A stretch of 64,000 nucleotides of DNA from Alcanivoracaceae bacterium (GCA_016744455.1 JADGEI010000001.1:124001-188000), one strand, 5' to 3'. Shown: positions 20,347-27,513, counted from the first letter of the stretch. The notes: generated by a model from the letters alone, not told the origin. Program-made: numbers and translations.

Positions 20347-21122
20347 TAGTAGCAGCAGTTCAGTATGACATTCAGTGGCTTGATAAACAGGCTAACTTCA
20401 CCACTTTGGAAAACATGCTAGGTGAATTTTTTATGGATAATAAATCAGTTGACCTGTTGTTATTACCTGAAACATTTTCAACAGGGTTTTACATTGATGA
20501 CAAACGTGCTAGAAAGTCAGAAGAGAGCGTTGAGGATGTGCGTTGGTTAAAATGCATTGCTATGGAATATAATTGTGTGGTGGCCGGATCGGTATTTGTT
20601 AAACAAGGTGATAAGAAAGTGAATCGTTTTTATTGGGTATCTGCGGATGGTTCGGTTGTCTATTATGATAAACGTCATTTATTTAGGTTGGGTAAGGAAG
20701 GCAATTTTGTTGTTTCTGGTTCAGAAAGGAAAATAGTTGAAATTAATGGCATTAGAATTCTACCACAAGTCTGTTATGACTTACGTTTTCCTGTATGGGC
20801 TAGAAATAAACAAGATTATGATTTGATGGTGAATGTGGCGAATTGGCCAGATACAAGACGTAATGTTTGGGATACTTTACTCAAAGCGCGGGCCATGGAA
20901 AACCAAGCCTTTGTGATAGGTGTCAATCGAGTTGGACCCGATGGAGAAGGTAGAGCTCATTCAGGCGGTACTTGTTTTGTTGACTTTGTTGGCGATTGCC
21001 TCGTTTCTGCTGATGACAATCAACAGCAAATTATCAGTGTGGAATTAGATTTTTCAGCTTTAGAGAAATTTAAAAAGGACTTTCCAGTTTTTTTAGATGC
21101 GGACGAATTTGAGCTCAGTTAA
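20334..21122 (+). CDS. Carbon-nitrogen hydrolase, YafV-like omega-amidase
   Basis: Nitrilase-superfamily amidase of 262 residues. The catalytic triad is visible: E46 (LLPETFSTGF), K113 (YYDKRHLFRLGKEG) and C147 (LPQVCYDLRFP). The short length, the DKRHLF block and NWPDTRRNVWDTLLKARAMENQ fit YafV/Nit2-type omega-amidases, which hydrolyse 2-oxoglutaramate or 2-oxosuccinamate to the dicarboxylic oxo acid and ammonia. The start overlaps the end of the aminotransferase gene (ATG at 20334), so the two form one translational unit and probably one pathway. Confidence 0.88.
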   Translation: MSTLIVAAVQYDIQWLDKQANFTTLENMLGEFFMDNKSVDLLLLPETFSTGFYIDDKRARKSEESVEDVRWLKCIAMEYNCVVAGSVFVKQGDKKVNRFYWVSADGSVVYYDKRHLFRLGKEGNFVVSGSERKIVEINGIRILPQVCYDLRFPVWARNKQDYDLMVNVANWPDTRRNVWDTLLKARAMENQAFVIGVNRVGPDGEGRAHSGGTCFVDFVGDCLVSADDNQQQIISVELDFSALEKFKKDFPVFLDADEFELS

Positions 21123-21164
21123 TGAGCTTGCTTGGCAAATTATAACAGCGTAGAAGCTTAGACT

Positions 21165-21276
21165 ACGTGTGGAATGTGTGAAACAGTTGCTAAAAAAAAC
21201 CACTCATTGTAAAAAAATATTTTTACGATAGCCCGCGAATTTGGGTAAGTGTTATGCATGAAAGGCATAAATAGCG
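21165..21276. repeat. Dispersed intergenic repeat, copy B
   Basis: Second copy of the element at 12378-12510, lying 40 bases after the omega-amidase stop. The core 21220-21273 matches 12454-12507 at 40 of 54 positions without a gap. It lacks about 20 bases present in copy A just left of TTTTTACG. No terminal inverted repeats or target duplications are evident. Confidence 0.6.
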
Positions 21277-21322
21277 AAAAATTAAAGCTCAGAGTTACTC
21301 CAAGCTTTACTAATAGATTCAC

Positions 21323-21566
21323 CTAAAAGTAATAATCGCGGACAGAACCATCGTATCGTCCTGATTTTAGGCAACATTTCTTGAAAATGCTATGTGAACC
21401 GCATGGACAAGGATCATTGCGCCCTAGTTTTTCTGATAGTTCTTTATCATTATTAACGATTCTATGGCCGCGTTTTACACTTGTTTCAGAAGGGTAACCT
21501 TTTTTCCGTTTACTAGTGGTTTCGAATAAAGAAGTTACTTTGTGTATTTGTATATTTAGTATTCAT
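21323..21566 (-). pseudogene. Small SEC-C zinc-motif protein, frame broken near its start
   Basis: On the minus strand a strong ribosome binding site (AAGGAG) stands 8 bases before an ATG at 21566. That frame stops after 17 codons. The +1 frame from about codon 9 is open to a TAG at 21323-21325 and encodes [20 protein letters not shown], a basic stretch, [19 protein letters not shown] and a conserved-looking end [16 protein letters not shown]-x7-KCC is the SEC-C zinc motif found at the end of SecA and in small zinc proteins. The frame lacks any normal start of its own. So a single base appears gained or lost within the first nine codons, in an A-rich stretch. It could be a real disruption, a sequencing error or a recoding site. 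Confidence 0.7.
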
Positions 21567-21604
21567 GATAATTCTCCTTTAGTAAATTTTTATTAAAACA
21601 ATCG

Positions 21605-21679
21605 TGGCAAGGAAGGCTGGATTTGAACCAGCAACCACTGGAATCAAAATCCAGTGCTCTACCATTGAGCTACTTCCCT
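21605..21679 (-). tRNA. tRNA-Gln (anticodon TTG)
   Basis: A 75-base canonical tRNA with encoded CCA. Acceptor AGGGAAG pairs with CTTCCTT (one G-U), discriminator G, D arm GCTC/GAGC, anticodon stem CTGGA/TCCAG with loop TTTTGAT (anticodon TTG at 21647-21645), T arm GCTGG/CCAGC with TTCAAAT. U33 is present. It lies 57 bases downstream of the slipin gene on the same strand, so it may share its transcript. Unlike the two tRNA-like units upstream of slipin, it shows no defect. Confidence 0.93.
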
Positions 21680-21736
21680 CCATTTTCTTTAATTGAAGCC
21701 AAGGCCAATGATAGTAATTAACCTCGACTACAATGT

Positions 21737-22870
21737 TTAGGCACTGATCTTAATTGTGTCTTGAATCATGCCTTCCATTCCTCCGAAGACGGTGATTTTA
21801 TCCACTTTATCAGCAATTTTTTCCAAAGTCTCCAACTCTTTTAAACGTCTTAAAGTAGCGCTTTGATCCATTAACTTTGCAGTGTTTAACAAAGAACGGG
21901 TAGCAGCGGTTTCTTCGCGGCGTTTAATAATGTTGGCTTTGGCTGTTTTTTCAGCTTCAACCACTCGGTTTAATAGGGTTTTCATCTCACCGGGTAAGAT
22001 GATGTCCTTGACACCGACATCTAACAAGGTTAAACCAAATTCAGTCACTTTTCGAACGACTATTTTTCTAACATAAGAATCAATTGATTCTTTATCAGTT
22101 AACAACGCATCCAAAGTTTTTGTACCGATGGCTTTTCTTAACGCCAATTGCAACTCAGTGTATAAAAACTCCTTATAGTTAGATAAGCTAGAAATGGCAG
22201 TTTGTACATCGGCTACTTTATAAGAAGCAGACAAGTTAACTCGCAAGCTGACTTTATCCTTGGTCAATATTTCTTGACCCGCGACATCAATGCCTTGGGC
22301 ACGTGTTTCCACAATTTCAATTGCTACTGTTTTGTTATAGTTCCAGAAACCGTACTTACCAGCTTTTAAAGATTTTACATATTGGCCATCAATAAACAAT
22401 AAACCGATTTGTTTGTTAACAATCTCTTTAATGTATAAACCTTTGGATAAAACTGAGGACTGTGCAGATCTTGCAACTAAGTTCATCAATTTATCTGTGG
22501 CTTGAATATCACTAGAAATATCAATTTTAATCACTTCAATTTTAACGGTTTTCCAAAAAATCTTTTCAGATTGAGGAGCCATTAAGCTTTTAAATTTATC
22601 GTCAATGTAAATCAAGGCAATCTCTGTTTCATTAGTCGAAATTTCTTCAAAATACTGTTTGCATAATGCCGCTTTGTTACGCATCAAAGTTTTGATTTTA
22701 ATGTTTCTAACCTCTGGATCAGTTACATCAAAAACATTGACATTTACACGACTTAATACATCAGTTATATAGTGTACGCCAGTAGCTAATACATCGGTTA
22801 ACTGGCGGTCGGTAAAAACCAAAGCCCGTTCGTTATCTGCGATAACTATTCTTTTTCTAAAAATCATCAT
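21737..22870 (-). CDS. Slipin (SPFH/Band-7 domain protein) of the RNA-repair-associated type
   Basis: SPFH-domain protein of 377 residues. I chose the ATG at 22870, which has AGGAGA directly upstream; the in-frame start at 22885 is weaker. There is no signal peptide and no membrane segment at the N-terminus (MMIFRKRIVIADNERALVF). Residues about 1-130 form an extra N-terminal module. The Band-7 domain covers about 145-300 (IGLLFIDGQYVKSLKAGKYG, IDVAGQEILTKDKVSLRVNL, DVGVKDIILPGEM). A charged, helical C-terminal tail follows (VVEAEKTAKANIIKRREETAATRSLLN). From memory this long soluble form resembles slipins found next to RtcB RNA ligases. Here no ligase is present; two tRNA-like RNAs lie about 520 bases upstream and a tRNA-Gln just downstream, all on the same strand. 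Confidence 0.88.
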   Translation of the reverse strand: MMIFRKRIVIADNERALVFTDRQLTDVLATGVHYITDVLSRVNVNVFDVTDPEVRNIKIKTLMRNKAALCKQYFEEISTNETEIALIYIDDKFKSLMAPQSEKIFWKTVKIEVIKIDISSDIQATDKLMNLVARSAQSSVLSKGLYIKEIVNKQIGLLFIDGQYVKSLKAGKYGFWNYNKTVAIEIVETRAQGIDVAGQEILTKDKVSLRVNLSASYKVADVQTAISSLSNYKEFLYTELQLALRKAIGTKTLDALLTDKESIDSYVRKIVVRKVTEFGLTLLDVGVKDIILPGEMKTLLNRVVEAEKTAKANIIKRREETAATRSLLNTAKLMDQSATLRRLKELETLEKIADKVDKITVFGGMEGMIQDTIKISA

Positions 22871-23343
22871 AATTCTCCTGTGCAAACATATTTTGTTGAA
22901 CGTTTACACCTATTAAAACTCAGTCATTTAAACCTCATCTTTAAGTTAAATCGGTAATTATTACCGAAAGTTATCGTCGTTCCTGACTTAACAAAAATGA
23001 CGGTTGTATATAGATTGGCCTCACGACCTCCCAGTGGTTAATGATGGGTTGTTCTGGTTCCACCTGTTCATGAATACTCTACAATTCCTTGTGTATTTGA
23101 TACTTCCATTAGGGCTATATCGTGTTTTCATTTATGGTTTCTCAATTCAATCCTACAGATTCAAATAGCAGACCAATGCACCTTTAGCATATATGTAATG
23201 AATATTATTCAATACATACCTGGATGGCCGTTGTTTGTCGACAACAGTGTCGTTGCTTCATTAAAACAGCAATGAGCTTTTCGCTTACCAAACTGAGACA
23301 ATCTCACATTTATTAACGACTATTGTGAAAGTCATTCATTAGA
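22871..23343. other. Gene-free leader between the tRNA-like RNAs and slipin
   Basis: About 470 bases without a plausible protein gene on either strand. On the minus strand it holds possible hairpins: GAGATTGTCTC, AGCGAAAAGCT, a TTGTCGACAA palindrome near 23237, and an AT-rich hairpin around TGAATATTATTCA near 23202-23214. A short frame of about 36 codons exists on the minus strand but has no ribosome binding site. The density of hairpins suggests a long structured RNA continuing from the tRNA-like units towards slipin. Confidence 0.4.
22951..22967. promoter_or_regulatory. 17-base palindrome upstream of slipin
   Basis: TCGGTAAT-T-ATTACCGA, a perfect 8-base inverted repeat around one base, 81 bases upstream of the slipin ATG. 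It could be an operator or a short hairpin in the leader RNA; the tight spacing favours a protein-binding site. No regulator gene lies nearby. Confidence 0.35.
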
Positions 23344-23389
23344 TATGGACCTAAACCATACGGCTTTCGCCAGGGCGTTTTTAAGACGC
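23344..23389 (-). ncRNA. Three consecutive small hairpins directly 3' of the tRNA-like pair
   Basis: Read on the minus strand, the sequence right after the second tRNA-like unit folds as GCGT-loop-ACGC (23389-23375), GGC-GAAA-GCC with a GNRA-type tetraloop (23371-23362), and TATGG-TTTAGGT-CCATA (23360-23344). They follow with 1-4 bases between them. No T-run follows, so this is not a terminator. It is best read as a 3' structured extension of the tRNA-like RNA. Prediction from sequence only. Confidence 0.45.
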
Positions 23390-23463
23390 TTTTTTGGGCG
23401 GGATTCGAACCCGCTACCCGCAAATTAACTGTTTGCTGCTCTAACCAAATGAGCTACCATTTT
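23390..23463 (-). ncRNA. tRNA-like RNA, unit 2 (Asn-like anticodon, defective)
   Basis: D arm GCTC-ATTTGGTTA-GAGC (keeps GG), anticodon stem GCAAA/TTTGC, five-base variable loop, T arm GCGGG-TTCGAAT-CCCGC: the elbow is canonical. The anticodon loop is CAGTTAA, so GTT would be the anticodon, but position 33 is A instead of the near-universal U. The acceptor strands AAAATGG and CCAAAAA pair only over the inner three bases. No CCA is encoded. It abuts unit 1 with no spacer. A decoding tRNA-Asn is unlikely; a tRNA-shaped regulatory or scaffold RNA, or a decaying tRNA, fits better. Confidence 0.72.
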
Positions 23464-23532
23464 CGTTGAGGAGGATTCGAACCCCCGACAAGTTAAATCA
23501 AATTAACGGCTCTACCACTGAGCTATCTAACG
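23464..23532 (-). ncRNA. tRNA-like RNA, unit 1 (abnormal anticodon loop)
   Basis: D arm GCTC-AGTGGTA-GAGC and T arm GGGGG-TTCGAAT-CCTCC are canonical in form. The anticodon arm GTTAA-TTTGAT-TTAAC has a six-base loop (or eight, with a four-base stem) instead of seven. The acceptor pairs as CGTT-(A)-GA with TCAACG only if one A is bulged. No CCA follows; the next base starts the 5' strand of unit 2. An anticodon TGA would mean serine, but the long variable arm of tRNA-Ser is absent. Together with unit 2 it forms a head-to-tail pair about 520 bases upstream of the slipin gene on the same strand. Confidence 0.7.
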
Positions 23533-23552
23533 TATCAATTCATCGGTATACA

Positions 23553-23569
23553 ATGTATTAATAATACAT
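23553..23569. promoter_or_regulatory. 17-base palindrome upstream of the tRNA-like pair
   Basis: ATGTATTA-A-TAATACAT, a perfect 8-base inverted repeat around one base, 20 bases before the 5' end of tRNA-like unit 1. Same 8-1-8 geometry as the palindrome upstream of slipin, but a different sequence. Likely operator or promoter element for the RNA transcript. I looked for a sigma-54 GG-N10-GC element here and found none. Confidence 0.4.
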
Positions 23570-23770
23570 GCACCAGTCTGCTATTTAGAAACAGAACCAC
23601 AGATGAAAAAATTCTTTTATATATTTTACAATTATATGGCTATGCACTATTTTACTGTTCCATATTAAAGCCAACTACTCATAACGTTTCAAAATAATTA
23701 ACCACATAATAAAGTTATAAAACAGGGTTAAAGTGTAGAGCTATGTAAATTTCTATTTTCTTTTGGGCAT
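23570..23770. other. Gene-free AT-rich spacer
   Basis: Part of a 640-base gene-free stretch between the tRNA-like pair and the ferredoxin-NADP reductase gene. This part should hold the promoter of the tRNA-like transcript on the minus strand. I see no gene and no clear promoter motif. The right part of the stretch holds the terminator and hairpins listed next; 23926-24208 shows nothing recognisable. Confidence 0.4.
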
Positions 23771-23809
23771 AAAAAAAGCCCTGTTTGGATAACCAAAAAG
23801 GGCTTTTTT
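23771..23809 (-). terminator. Terminator-like hairpin, A/T tracts on both sides
   Basis: Outer stem AAAAAAGCCC / GGGCTTTTTT with a nested TTTGG-ATAA-CCAAA stem inside. On the minus strand it reads GGGC followed by seven T residues, which suits termination of the reductase transcript about 400 bases upstream. It may act on both strands and insulates the slipin/tRNA-like unit. Confidence 0.72.
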
Positions 23810-23819
23810 AAAAGTTTTC

Positions 23820-23925
23820 CTAAAAGGCTAATCCATGCCTTTTAGAATATCAAAAAGGCATTATTTCATAACAGTCCATTGCTGATTTGGACACGGTAAA
23901 TTTACCTGCCTTTTCAGCATGCTGC
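23820..23925. other. Cluster of mutually exclusive GCCTTTT/AAAAGGC hairpins
   Basis: CTAAAAGGC (23820-23828) pairs with GCCTTTTAG (23837-23845) as a perfect 9-base stem. GCCTTTT can also pair with AAAAAGGCAT (from 23851), and that in turn with TGCCTTTT (about 23907-23914). Two palindromes follow: GGTAAATTTACC (23895-23906) and CAGCATGCTG (23915-23924). On the minus strand these segments precede the terminator at 23771-23809, so alternative pairing could affect read-through. No gene inside. Confidence 0.4.
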
Positions 23926-24208
23926 TTGTTGTTAAATTGTAAAAATAATGTTTTTGCATAATAGTTAATTTGGTTTTTTTACGAGGTTTCTTCCTCACTA
24001 TTTAAGATGGAGCGAGATAATAAAGAGGTGTTTGTGCTTTGTCAATAAAAAAATTAATAATATTTGAGTATATAACTAAATTTGGTAGTTTTGCAGGTAA
24101 AAATAGTTATCTCACTATAAATGTTATTCTATTGAATACCAGCTTTATCGTTGCGAGTTAATATCTATATTTGTCATTCCAATAGATAGTACTTCTAATC
24201 ATTATTAT

Positions 24209-24979
24209 TTATTTTCCCACAAAGGCATTTTCAAGGACATAATGGCCTTGTGTTCTTTTACGTGCTGCGTGAAAACCTTTATCGTCTAATATTTTTGTCA
24301 TGTCTTTTATTAAGGCCTCACTTCCACATAACATGAAACGATCGTCCTCTACTTTAATGTCAGGTATGTTTAAGTCGTTGCACAATTGACCTGATTGTAT
24401 TAAGTCAGTAATTCTTCCTTTGTTTTTATAAGGCTCTCGTGTCACAGTTGGATAATAATGAAGTTTTTCCTTAATTATGTCACCAATGTATTCATTGTTA
24501 GGAAGTTCTTTTGTAATATAATTATGGTAAGCTAAACAAGCAGCATATCTGACTCCATGTGTTAGGATAACTCGATCAAATTGATCATATACTTCTGGGT
24601 CTTTAATAATACTCATAAATGGCGCAAGCCCAGTACCTGTACTGATTAACCACAGGTTTTTTCCCGGCAATGTATAATCTGTCACCAATGTCCCTGTGGA
24701 TTTTTCAGACAGCAATAGTTCGTCCCCAACTTTTATGTGTTGTAATCTTGATGTGAGTGGTCCGTTAGGTACTTTGATGCTTAAAAATTCTAGTTCTTCT
24801 TCGTAATTGGCACTAGCTATCGAATAGGCTCTCATTAAAGGCTTACCTTCAACTTCCATTCCAATCATTACAAAGTGTCCATTTTTAAACCGAAATGTCG
24901 GCTTTCTGGTGGTTCTAAAACTGAACAATCTTTCATTCCAATGTTTTACATAGGTTACTGTTTCTGTTAAATATGCCAT
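24209..24979 (-). CDS. fpr: Ferredoxin-NADP(+) reductase
   Basis: FAD enzyme of 256 residues that exchanges electrons between NADPH and ferredoxin or flavodoxin. Bacterial subclass: FAD-binding RAYSIAS near residue 50, ISTGTGLAPFMSII (NADP-binding glycine-rich loop), FMLCGSEALIKDM, and the C-terminal VLENAFVGK, where the bacterial enzymes end in an extension that stacks on FAD. Length and motifs match E. coli/Azotobacter Fpr. Solitary gene; the upstream 500 bases hold no identifiable SoxS-like site that I can defend. Confidence 0.94.
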   Translation of the reverse strand: MAYLTETVTYVKHWNERLFSFRTTRKPTFRFKNGHFVMIGMEVEGKPLMRAYSIASANYEEELEFLSIKVPNGPLTSRLQHIKVGDELLLSEKSTGTLVTDYTLPGKNLWLISTGTGLAPFMSIIKDPEVYDQFDRVILTHGVRYAACLAYHNYITKELPNNEYIGDIIKEKLHYYPTVTREPYKNKGRITDLIQSGQLCNDLNIPDIKVEDDRFMLCGSEALIKDMTKILDDKGFHAARKRTQGHYVLENAFVGK

Positions 24980-25144
24980 GAGCTTATCAAATTTTAAAAG
25001 TGCTTATTCTAGCGTGAGAAAAATAAAAATAGTTAACATAAATCAAGTTTCATGTGGATAAATTGATTAATTTCAGTGTGTACATGAGGTTCATATAATT
25101 TCAACAATTCACAATCAAAAGCAGGCATATCAGCTCCAAGGTCA
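24980..25144. other. Gene-free spacer upstream of fpr
   Basis: Part of a 506-base gap between the divergent fpr and esterase genes. It should hold the fpr promoter. No RNA gene, repeat or strong hairpin seen. The rest of the gap (25145-25485) holds a possible AraC-type remnant and otherwise nothing I can name. Confidence 0.4.
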
Positions 25145-25279
25145 CTATAAATTTAACTCAGTAGTTTTTAGTTGATTGTTTTTCTTAAAATATTGATTTT
25201 TCAATACTTTAGGAGTGAGTCCAGTAATTTTCATTAAGGTTTTTCTTAAGGAAAGACTTTTTTGGTGTTTAACAAGGTT
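25145..25279 (-). pseudogene. Possible C-terminal fragment of an AraC-type regulator
   Basis: A 44-codon open stretch on the minus strand, closed upstream by a stop, reads KSLSLRKTLMKITGLTPKVL and ends in a TAG. SLRKTxxKxTGLTPK resembles the last helix-turn-helix of AraC/XylS regulators (SFxRxFKxxTGxTPxxY). Nothing upstream in any frame clearly continues it. It may be a decayed gene end; the match is short and could be chance. Confidence 0.3.
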
Positions 25280-25485
25280 TTAAAGGCTTAATATAATCGG
25301 AGGCAGACAAAGCATAATTTTATACATTGTTTCAAATCATTCTTTATAAAAATTCAAAGTTTAGAGATTCGGATTGTTTTCCTTATCATCTAATGTTTTA
25401 ATGAATTTTTGTATGACTTTTATTTATTAGGGGACATGTGTAGTTATTAGGGTATTTGCGATTTGTTTGATAGAATAGATTTTTT

Positions 25486-26325
25486 ATGAAGTGGTTATCT
25501 CCTTTGAGTACATTTAGTCGTCAATGTGTTTTTATCTGTTTTTTTGTATTGCTATCAAGCCAAGTAAATGCACTTTGTAATAACACCTTATTTAAATCTA
25601 ATTTTCAATCCACTAGCAACCCCAGTCATGGTAATCGCGGCCCTTATCCTGGAATATTTAATCGTACTGTAGTTTATGATGGTGATGTGTATACTTATTA
25701 TGTTTCCTTGCCACCTAATTACAACCCTAATAATGCTACACCAATGATGGTATTATGGCATGGAGCAGCAGGTGCTGGAACTGCTCCAGCTAATGCCAAA
25801 GCCATGCGAGATTTTTGGAGGCCAACGGCTGATGCCAATGACTTTATTGTTGTGGCTCAAATAGCAACGGGTCAACTTGGTGGTGGTTGGGTTCCTGGTG
25901 TTGACATTCCTCTATTGTTTCAAATAATGAATGACATGGAACGCTATTATAATATTGATCAGAACCGTATTTATGGGTATGGCTTTTCTGCTGGTGGTCA
26001 TGTAATGCATGGGATTATGTTAGCTTATACTGATGTTTTTGCAGCTTATGCAATCAGTGCAGGAGTTTTGGAAGCATTTGCAGGATTAGATGCACCAACT
26101 AATGCCTTGCGAAAAATACCGGTATATGTATCGATTGGGTTACAAGACACAACAGGTCCAAATTTGTTGAATTTAAGCCGACAAAATCATACGGTTTTTA
26201 ATAATGCTGGATGGGTCGATGGACAAAATTATTGGATAGATGAATTCAATGGAGGTCATCAAATAGATTTTAATATCCCACAGAAAAGTTGGGATAAACT
26301 GTGTGGTAAGACACTTGATAACTGA
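25486..26325 (+). CDS. Exported alpha/beta-hydrolase, polyhydroxybutyrate-depolymerase/LpqC-like esterase
   Basis: Secreted protein of 279 residues with a Sec signal peptide (about 1-29). Alpha/beta-hydrolase elements: oxyanion region LWHGAAGAGT, nucleophile elbow YGFSAGGH (serine in G-F-S-A-G), a likely acid Asp in SIGLQDTTG, and a catalytic His in FNGGHQID. Family members cleave polyhydroxyalkanoates, feruloyl esters or similar. The substrate cannot be told. The mature N-terminus (CNNTLFKSNFQS) resembles the C-terminal F-x-D-G-F-E peptide of other exported proteins here. Probably monocistronic. Confidence 0.8.
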   Translation: MKWLSPLSTFSRQCVFICFFVLLSSQVNALCNNTLFKSNFQSTSNPSHGNRGPYPGIFNRTVVYDGDVYTYYVSLPPNYNPNNATPMMVLWHGAAGAGTAPANAKAMRDFWRPTADANDFIVVAQIATGQLGGGWVPGVDIPLLFQIMNDMERYYNIDQNRIYGYGFSAGGHVMHGIMLAYTDVFAAYAISAGVLEAFAGLDAPTNALRKIPVYVSIGLQDTTGPNLLNLSRQNHTVFNNAGWVDGQNYWIDEFNGGHQIDFNIPQKSWDKLCGKTLDN

Positions 26326-26443
26326 AAACTCAAAATTAGCATTGAGACAATTACTATTAATCCAACTGCCTTGTAGGTTTGGGTAATATTTTTAATTATA
26401 AAATTTGGAAAACTAACAATCAAAATGAGGCAACGTATTCATC

Positions 26444-27445
26444 ATGAAATCTATTTTAATAACATTAACACTATTAATAACTTTTGTAGGTAACCTAATG
26501 GCTAAAGAACATCAACTGGCAATCGTTATTCATGGTGGAGCAGGAACGATAGTGAAACAAAATTTGAGTGATGAGAAAGAAGCACTCATTAAAGCTAAAC
26601 TAACAGAATCCATTAATGCAGGTTATGCAGTTTTACAAAAGGGTGGAGATTCAACAGATGCTGTTATTGCTGCGATTAATGTATTGGAAAATTCACCTTT
26701 ATTTAATGCAGGTGTCGGTGCTGTGTATACAAAAGATGGGAAACATGAATTGGATGCATCAATTATGCGAGGTAGTGATTTGCAAGCAGGAGCTGTGGCA
26801 GGCGTTTCACATGTTAAAAACCCCATTAATGCAGCCAAAGAAGTGATGTTACATTCTCCACATGTAATGCTTTCTAATCGAGGAGCGGATAATTTTGCCA
26901 AACAACATGGTTTGAAAACGGTTGATAATAATTATTTTGATACTGATTACCGTTATCAGCAATGGCAGGCCATTAATCACAAAAACAAGGTGTCTTTATC
27001 TGAGGATTTGCTGAAAACAGATTATAAATTCGGTACAGTCGGTGCTGTTGCCATAGATAAAAATGGGACAATTTCTGCGGGTACTTCTACTGGCGGTATG
27101 ACCAATAAGGCATTTGGCCGCATTGGCGATTCTCCAATCATTGGAGCGGGTACTTATGCAGATAATCGCAGTTGCGGTGTCTCAGCAACAGGACATGGCG
27201 AATTTTTTATTCGTTATGCCGTTGCTCATGATATCTGTGCTCGAGTTTTATACAAACAACAAAGTCTACAACACTCCGCTGATGTTGTTATCAATCATAA
27301 TTTAAAGCAAGCAGGCGGTGATGGTGGAATTGTCGGTTTGGATAAACAAGGGAATCCTGTTATGGTATTTAATACGGCAGGCATGTATCGAGGTTATAAA
27401 ACTGAAAAATCTGAAACTAAAGTTTATATATATAACACTAAATAG
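26444..27445 (+). CDS. Exported isoaspartyl peptidase/L-asparaginase (Ntn hydrolase)
   Basis: Plant-type asparaginase of 333 residues, made as a precursor that cleaves itself before a threonine. Sec signal peptide at 1-20. Seen: VIHGGAGT, GGDSTDAVIAAINVLENSPLFNAGVGAV, the autocleavage and nucleophile site FGTVGAVA with T198, STGGMTNKAFGRIGDSPIIGAGTYAD (substrate-binding Arg and Asp) and SATGHGEFFIR. It hydrolyses beta-aspartyl dipeptides or asparagine, here probably in the periplasm. Confidence 0.92.
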   Translation: MKSILITLTLLITFVGNLMAKEHQLAIVIHGGAGTIVKQNLSDEKEALIKAKLTESINAGYAVLQKGGDSTDAVIAAINVLENSPLFNAGVGAVYTKDGKHELDASIMRGSDLQAGAVAGVSHVKNPINAAKEVMLHSPHVMLSNRGADNFAKQHGLKTVDNNYFDTDYRYQQWQAINHKNKVSLSEDLLKTDYKFGTVGAVAIDKNGTISAGTSTGGMTNKAFGRIGDSPIIGAGTYADNRSCGVSATGHGEFFIRYAVAHDICARVLYKQQSLQHSADVVINHNLKQAGGDGGIVGLDKQGNPVMVFNTAGMYRGYKTEKSETKVYIYNTK

Positions 27446-27513
27446 CTTAAACTAGCGGTAAACCATAATGCTTATGAACTTATTGTAAGTACTGAAATAA
27501 CCAAACATAGCCT

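Noticed and set aside
23390..23463. A functional tRNA-Asn (GTT)
   Set aside because: Position 33 is A, the acceptor strands pair over only three bases and no CCA is encoded; kept as a tRNA-like RNA.
23464..23532. A functional tRNA-Ser (TGA)
   Set aside because: The anticodon loop is not seven bases, the acceptor needs a bulge and the long variable arm of tRNA-Ser is missing.
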